Source: Mesostigma viride
Taxonomy: Eukaryota; Streptophyta; Mesostigmatophyceae; Mesostigmatales; Mesostigmataceae
DNA length: 64,000 nucleotides
Assembly (NCBI GenBank): GCA_009746045.1
Contig: RPFO01000418.1
Location: 675,373 to 739,372 of the forward strand
Direction of reading: 5' to 3'
Within the stretch, counting starts at the first letter, position 1. Each line of letters begins with the position of its first letter. The position numbers and the translations under genes are program-made. The notes under the pieces were generated by a model. That model was given only the letters and a program-made list of their open reading frames with translations, did not search any database and had not been told where the DNA came from. Shown here one piece after another: positions 59,523-64,000 of the stretch.

Positions 59523-60023
59523 TCAAGGAAGTGCCGGCAACTGAACCCTGTCAGTTATATCAGACACGCCAGTGATGACCTCGTTAAGGATCTGGCTTGT
59601 GTTAGTCTCCCCGCTCTCAATTTTTTGTACGATGTTTTGTGCAAGCATTTCCGCTTGGCGCAGGATGTCATCGGGGATGTTTCTAACACCGGTTCCGATC
59701 ATCGAAAGTGTTGAAAGATATTGCCATATGGCGTCCTTCGTCCCTTGTGGCGCAGAGTCCCAGTGTTTTCCGATGTCGATCTCTTTCACGTATGGAATCG
59801 TTTTTGCCGCCTCTTGGAAAAACGATTCGTCTCTGGCCATGATCGAGGTCAAATGAGGCTCGACGGCGTCCATGAACGTGTTCAGAGGAAGTCTAGCATT
59901 GGCTTTCGAAGCGAGTGACACCGCAGTGCGTACTCCTGGAATGGATGTCTCGTCCGGAAAAGCCAAAGACAGCTCCTCAAGGAACATAGAAAGCATGTTG
60001 TTGAACGCCTGGATCGCAGACAT
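59523..60023 (-). CDS. Helical hypothetical protein, 166 residues
   Basis: Intact from the ATG at 60023 (MSAIQAFNNMLSMF). Amphipathic helices throughout, no membrane span, no Cys. The C-terminal ...NEVITGVSDITDRVQLPALP end is smooth, so the frame looks complete. Divergent from the gene at 60102 with a 78-bp promoter gap. Family unknown. Confidence 0.6.
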   Translation of the reverse strand: MSAIQAFNNMLSMFLEELSLAFPDETSIPGVRTAVSLASKANARLPLNTFMDAVEPHLTSIMARDESFFQEAAKTIPYVKEIDIGKHWDSAPQGTKDAIWQYLSTLSMIGTGVRNIPDDILRQAEMLAQNIVQKIESGETNTSQILNEVITGVSDITDRVQLPALP

Positions 60024-60101
60024 GGTTGGTTTATAGTAGAGGTCGTATGATTATTTACGCGTTCAAAACGAACCGCATTATTTCACTGACGACAAGTAGT
60101 A

Positions 60102-60715
60102 ATGGAAGTCAAAGTTCGCCTGGAAGGAAAAATTCACGCATGGAAGTTTCCGAACTCCATGGTGCAAAGTGTAATGACGAATCTCGGAGAAGACGCGGAA
60201 ACGTGCAAGCGCGTCATCAAAAATATCGTCGTCCGACTAGCGAACGTTCTTGAAAGCAGAGAGTTAAGTGGGACCGTCACCGACGTCGAAGTTATATGTC
60301 TTATGCATATTCGAAGTCAGGAAAACCTCCCCGAATTCATTAGAAAATCCGTTACGGACGTTCTTTCGGGTTGGAAGGACGCTGAGGACAGCATCTCGCA
60401 GGAGGCGAGAAGAGGTCTTCGCGTCGCGGAGAGAATGATTCCGATTCTTCTGTCGTGCCAAAACCGCGACGAGTTTGAAAAGTACTTCACACAAGTTATC
60501 TATCCCAACCTCGAAGAAGGTCACGTACAATCCATTATCCGGTTCTTTACCGTTTTGGGCGATTGGGCTAATCGCGACGAGTCACCTGTAAAGGAAGATA
60601 GTCATTACTGGAAAAGTACCTCCTCCGGATTTTCACGAACCACGTCGTTCCTTTCCTTGCTGTGAAAAAGCGCGAAGTATTTCCAAACGGTTCGCGACAG
60701 CCGCGGATGTCATGA
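60102..60715 (+). CDS. Helical hypothetical protein (frameshifted in this sequence)
   Basis: From the ATG at 60102 (MEVKVRLEGKIHAWKF). The sequence is natural up to about residue 170, after which the given frame ends in a Ser/Thr-rich tail at 60665. Adding one C near 60608 continues it through a strand- and helix-rich end (RIFTNHVVPFLAVKKREVF) to a stop at 60715 (205 codons). No domain is recognised. Confidence 0.55.
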
Positions 60716-60777
60716 AGGAGTACGTCTAAGAAGTTCGTTTTGACAACTTCATTTATTGTGATAATAAAAACTACATC

Positions 60778-61260
60778 ATGAGCGGCGCTCCTCTTACTCA
60801 AGCGTATAACTTTACCCCGTCCGGTGAAACGGTGTCTTCCCACATGCCCGCACAGGCGATGGCGGTTGAGCCACAACAGCCCCCGCCTTTTCTTCACCCT
60901 GACAGTTCAGGCCGCGAACCCATCCACATTCCAGGGCCTCTTACCATCCCGCCCCCGAATCACGCGAGCGCACAAACGCAACATGTTCACCCACACCCCG
61001 GTCTTCACAGCATGCCACACCAACAGCACGCACAAATGGTTCAACAGCCCCCGATCCGGCGCGAAAGGCCTCCGGAACCTTCTTCTCAGAGTCTTCTTTT
61101 CGAAACTAGGATGCGACAAATAGCTGCCGAGGAATCGAGGGGAAACGTAATCATGTACATGGTCGTCGGGGCAGGCATCGCGTTCATCCTGGGTTATCTT
61201 TACAACAACCGTTCCAACTTTGCGAAAGCGGTGGACCCCAACGCGTTCATGAGAGTTTGA
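60778..61260 (+). CDS. Proline/histidine-rich tail-anchored membrane protein
   Basis: 160 residues, intact. Residues ~25-100 are Pro/Gln/His-rich and probably unstructured (PPPNHASAQTQHVHPHPG). A hydrophobic helix at ~123-141 (VIMYMVVGAGIAFILGYLY) is followed by a short C-terminal tail. Type and size fit a small virion membrane protein. TTATTGTGATAATAAAAAC precedes the ATG. Confidence 0.65.
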   Translation: MSGAPLTQAYNFTPSGETVSSHMPAQAMAVEPQQPPPFLHPDSSGREPIHIPGPLTIPPPNHASAQTQHVHPHPGLHSMPHQQHAQMVQQPPIRRERPPEPSSQSLLFETRMRQIAAEESRGNVIMYMVVGAGIAFILGYLYNNRSNFAKAVDPNAFMRV

Positions 61261-61278
61261 AAATTTTTTATGGTAGTG

Positions 61279-61290
61279 TATTATATCAAC
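61279..61290 (+). promoter_or_regulatory. TATA-like late promoter motif of fibre gene
   Basis: tattatatcaac, ending 7 bases before the ATG at 61298; the same TATATCAAC core stands before MCP4. Confidence 0.45.
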
Positions 61291-61297
61291 GAACAAA

Positions 61298-64000
61298 ATG
61301 GCTCTCTGCGAGAACATGGGTGCTTCTAAGCTTAGAAAGATCGCCGTCAATGAGCTGTGGAGTGACGACTCGAACTCCGCCACCGTGCAGGACCTGAAGG
61401 TCTACGGTTGGGACAAGATCGATCTTATCCCAAACCGCTCTTCTGGTAACGACCCAAACAATCTGGTCACGGATCCCACGAATAAGGTTACTATTTATGG
61501 TGACCTCGCCGTCATGGGAGCGTTCACCAGCGGAGGCGCGGATGGAGCCACCATTGGCGACGTTAAGCTGACAAACTATGTCTATGAGAAGGATTCTGAC
61601 ACCGCCGAGGCTGACAATGGTGCGATTCAGTCCATCTCGAACCACTTGCTTCTGAAGGCCCAGTCCTCCGCTTTCGAGGTCGTTATTGACGACTCGCGGC
61701 TGGTGGCGCACAAGGCCGCAAAGACTTCCCTCCATTCCGAGCCTGATGCGTTTGCTGTTCGCGGCGACAATGGCAACGAGAACCAGCAGGTGCTTCTCGG
61801 AATGGTGTATGATATCGCGCACAAGACTGGCAGCCAACCGGGTCCACGAACTGGCGTTCCGTCGTTGACGGTGGCGCCAACGATATGGAGCTGGTTTCGG
61901 ACGCCCAGGTCCGCATTTCTGCGGATAGCTCGTCGACTGGTCGCGTCGTCTGGCTGCCGGGTCTTCAGTCGAGATCTGTCCTTCGGTCGGGGCGAATCGT
62001 GGCCAGGACCCCGACTCGAAGCTGATGATCACTCATTCCGTGGACCGGTTCGGCGCTAAGATCGCCGCGGTCTCAAAGGGCGGTGCTTCCAGCACCGGAG
62101 AGCACATCTGGATCACAGGTGACACGGCCGTTGCGAACTCGAGTGTTACCGTCGAGGAAGTCAAGTTCATCGACTCCTCTCTCTCAACGGCCAACGCTGT
62201 TATCTCCTTGCAGGCCACTGACTCTGTGGATCTCAAGAACGACGTTATTCTGACAAACTCGGCTGGCACCGCTGGGTCGATCACGACGTCCATTGGTCCC
62301 ATGAATCTGACTTCGGAGTCGGGAGGCATCAACGTGGACGAGGTGAACGTGTCTGGGTCTGGGATTTCCACCGATAACGCCGTGCTGTCTCTGGACGCCC
62401 AGACCTCCGTCGACATCACGAGCGACCTTATCCTCACCAACACGGCCGGAACGGCGGGTAGCATTACCACCGCGGTTGGTTCGCTTAACCTCACTTCTGC
62501 ATCCGGGGGGGTCAACGTGGATGCGGTCAATGTGGTCGGTTCCGCTATTTCCACTTCCAATGCTGTGCTGTCCCTTGACGCAGACTCGTCCGTTGACATC
62601 ACGAGCGATCTTATTCTCACCAACTCTGCGGGTACGGCCGGAAGCATCACCACCGCTACCGGTTCTCTGGACCTTACTTCCGCCGCTGGGGGTGTCAATG
62701 TCCAGGACGTAAACGTGACTGGTTCCTCCGTTTCCACGACCAACGCGATCCTCGGACTTCAGGCGGCGACCTCGGTCAACGTGACCAGCGACCTCATTCT
62801 TCTGAACTCCGCGGGAGTCGCGGGCAGTGTCCACTTCTGCCGGTCCGCTTAATCTGACCTCTACCGCCGGGGGTGTGAACGTCCAGGACGTGAACGTGAC
62901 CGGCGCTGCAGTCTCGACGACTCAGGCTGTGATGTCTCTCGAAGCGGCGACGTCGGTTGATGTCATGAGCGACCTTATTTTGACCAACACGGCCGGAACC
63001 GCTGGTTCGGTCACCACGTCCGTCGGTAGTCTTAATCTGACTTCCTTCAACGGAGACGTCAACGTGGCAAGTGTCAAGGTCAATGGCGCAAGCATCTCCA
63101 CGTCTTTGTCATCCATGTCCTTGGATGCCGCCTCCAACATCGCTATCACTTCCGACCTTGTCCTGACGAACACTGCGAACAGCGGTGGTGACATTACCAC
63201 GTCTGTCGGTCCTCTCAACCTCACTTCGGTTTCCGGTGGCGTGAACGTTCAGGACGTCAATGTTACCGGCTCGTCTATCACCACGGCTGAAGACGTCATG
63301 TCTCTGTCTGCCGCGATCTCGGTCGACGTTAACAGCGACTGGTGCTGAAGAACGCCCTCGGCACTGCTGGCAAGATCACAACCTCGGTCGGGCCTCTTGA
63401 GCTGAGTTCCGCGACTGGCGATGTCACTATCAATGGCAATCTCAACATTCTCGGGACGACCAATAGCATTAATCAGACCACCACGAATATCGCCATCACC
63501 GACAAGGTCATCTCCGTCTCTAAGCCCGCGGACACCACCGTCTCTTCCTGGCCGTTTGACGCGGGAACTCCCAGCGTCGATATCACCTCCTCCGTCTCTA
63601 TGTCCGTTTCTGGAGGGGCCGCTTTTGAGGGGGAGAAGGTCTCTATTCCCAGCTCTGGTGCTTTTGCGACTGCTACCAGTGCCCTGTACCCCGCGTCTCT
63701 CTCTGGTTTCCAGCTCTCCACCAACATGACTATGCTCACTCCTCTGGTCAGCAGTTTCTTGATGGCGTACGGTAGCTTGACCGGAGCCTTCTACCGCCTG
63801 AGCTTCGACGTGGCCAACGATTGGATCGTCCTCAGCGATGGCACTCACTCCGCTCACCTCCCAGCCGGCCTCGTGCAGCCGGACGTCTCGTTCCATCTCG
63901 CTCTCCGCAGGGATCCTCAGACAAAGACCATCTTGGTCATGACCAACTATGTTTCGAGGACCCTGACTGAGGCCGCCCCGGGCGACCTCGCGGCTCTGTA
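61298..64000 (+). CDS. Large repeat protein, probable virion fibre/adhesin, 3' end cut (four frameshifts)
   Basis: From the ATG at 61298 to the window edge with no final stop. An N-terminal head of ~290 residues (MALCENMGASKLRKIAVNEL) is followed by tandem 61-residue repeats. Their pattern is NLTS..GGVNV..VNV.GS.IST, LSL, SVDITSDLILTN.AGTAGS. These have the regular strand-turn-strand look of a beta-solenoid. A distinct C-terminal domain begins near 63500. Frames switch near 61837, 61990, 62830 and 63342. Three are repaired by one C; the one near 62830 needs two bases. After repair one protein of more than 900 residues results. Late promoter motif upstream. Its size and repeats suit an exposed fibre; that role is inference. 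Confidence 0.7.
62274..63551 (+). repeat. 183-bp tandem repeats in the fibre gene
   Basis: Unit starts at 62274, 62457, 62640, 62823, 63004, 63187 and 63369, i.e. every 183 bp except where bases are missing. The first and last copies shade into degenerate partial copies. Each unit encodes 61 residues beginning GSITTS-like. Confidence 0.85.

Noticed and set aside
1-64000. CRISPR arrays, rRNA genes, complete tRNA genes, bacterial operons
   Set aside because: Looked for and not found; the only tandem repeats are coding (13709-13806, 62274-63551) or belong to retrotransposons.

Overview
The window reads as a stretch of a large eukaryotic DNA virus (phylum Nucleocytoviricota) that carries retrotransposons of eukaryotic type. 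The viral assignment rests on several hallmark genes. There are four double jelly-roll major capsid proteins (23991-25613 minus, then 31027-32706, 32748-35845 and 35903-37279 plus). There is also an A32-type packaging ATPase (37450-38265 minus), a VLTF3-like late transcription factor (13918-15054 plus), a PCNA clamp (15029-15769 with 21269-21343, minus), and many short genes for small membrane or Cys-rich proteins packed on both strands. No bacterial operons, rRNA or tRNA genes are visible. I cannot name the host or the virus family. The retrotransposons suggest DNA resident in a eukaryotic nucleus (an endogenous giant virus), but insertion into replicating viral genomes would look the same.

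Layout. 1-15 kb: NifS-like cysteine desulfurase, a coiled-coil protein, several small membrane and zinc-knuckle proteins, a staphylococcal-nuclease-like protein, a J-domain protein, a Rieske iron-sulfur protein and VLTF3. 15-21.6 kb: the PCNA gene, cut by a 5.5-kb DIRS/PAT-type tyrosine-recombinase retrotransposon. 21.3-25.6 kb: small genes, a LysM-domain protein and the first capsid gene. 25.7-31.0 kb: a second, related DIRS/PAT-type element in the 5' leader of the next capsid gene. 31-44.6 kb: three capsid genes, packaging ATPase, JAMM-like metalloprotein, an uncharacterised protein resembling a family conserved in giant viruses, two tandem paralogues and an acidic protein. 44.6-53.8 kb: a viral membrane-protein gene split by a 7.9-kb Ty1/copia-like LTR retrotransposon with identical 616-bp LTRs and a 5-bp target duplication. 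53.8-64 kb: more small viral genes, a 1189-residue DDE transposase-like protein, and a large repeat protein (likely fibre) that runs off the right edge.

About twenty-five frameshifts interrupt otherwise natural reading frames, in viral and transposon genes alike. All but one shift the frame the same way and are explained by one base missing from a short homopolymer. The simplest reading is homopolymer under-calling in a long-read assembly, so genes marked 'frameshifted' are probably intact in nature. The transposon insertions are not explained this way and look real.

Functional picture: the capsid genes, ATPase, LysM protein, membrane proteins and fibre form a virion-morphogenesis set. VLTF3 and PCNA serve late transcription and replication. 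NifS, Rieske, J-domain, nuclease and JAMM genes are accessory. A short TATA-like motif (TATATCA or similar) lies 12-25 bases before many start codons.
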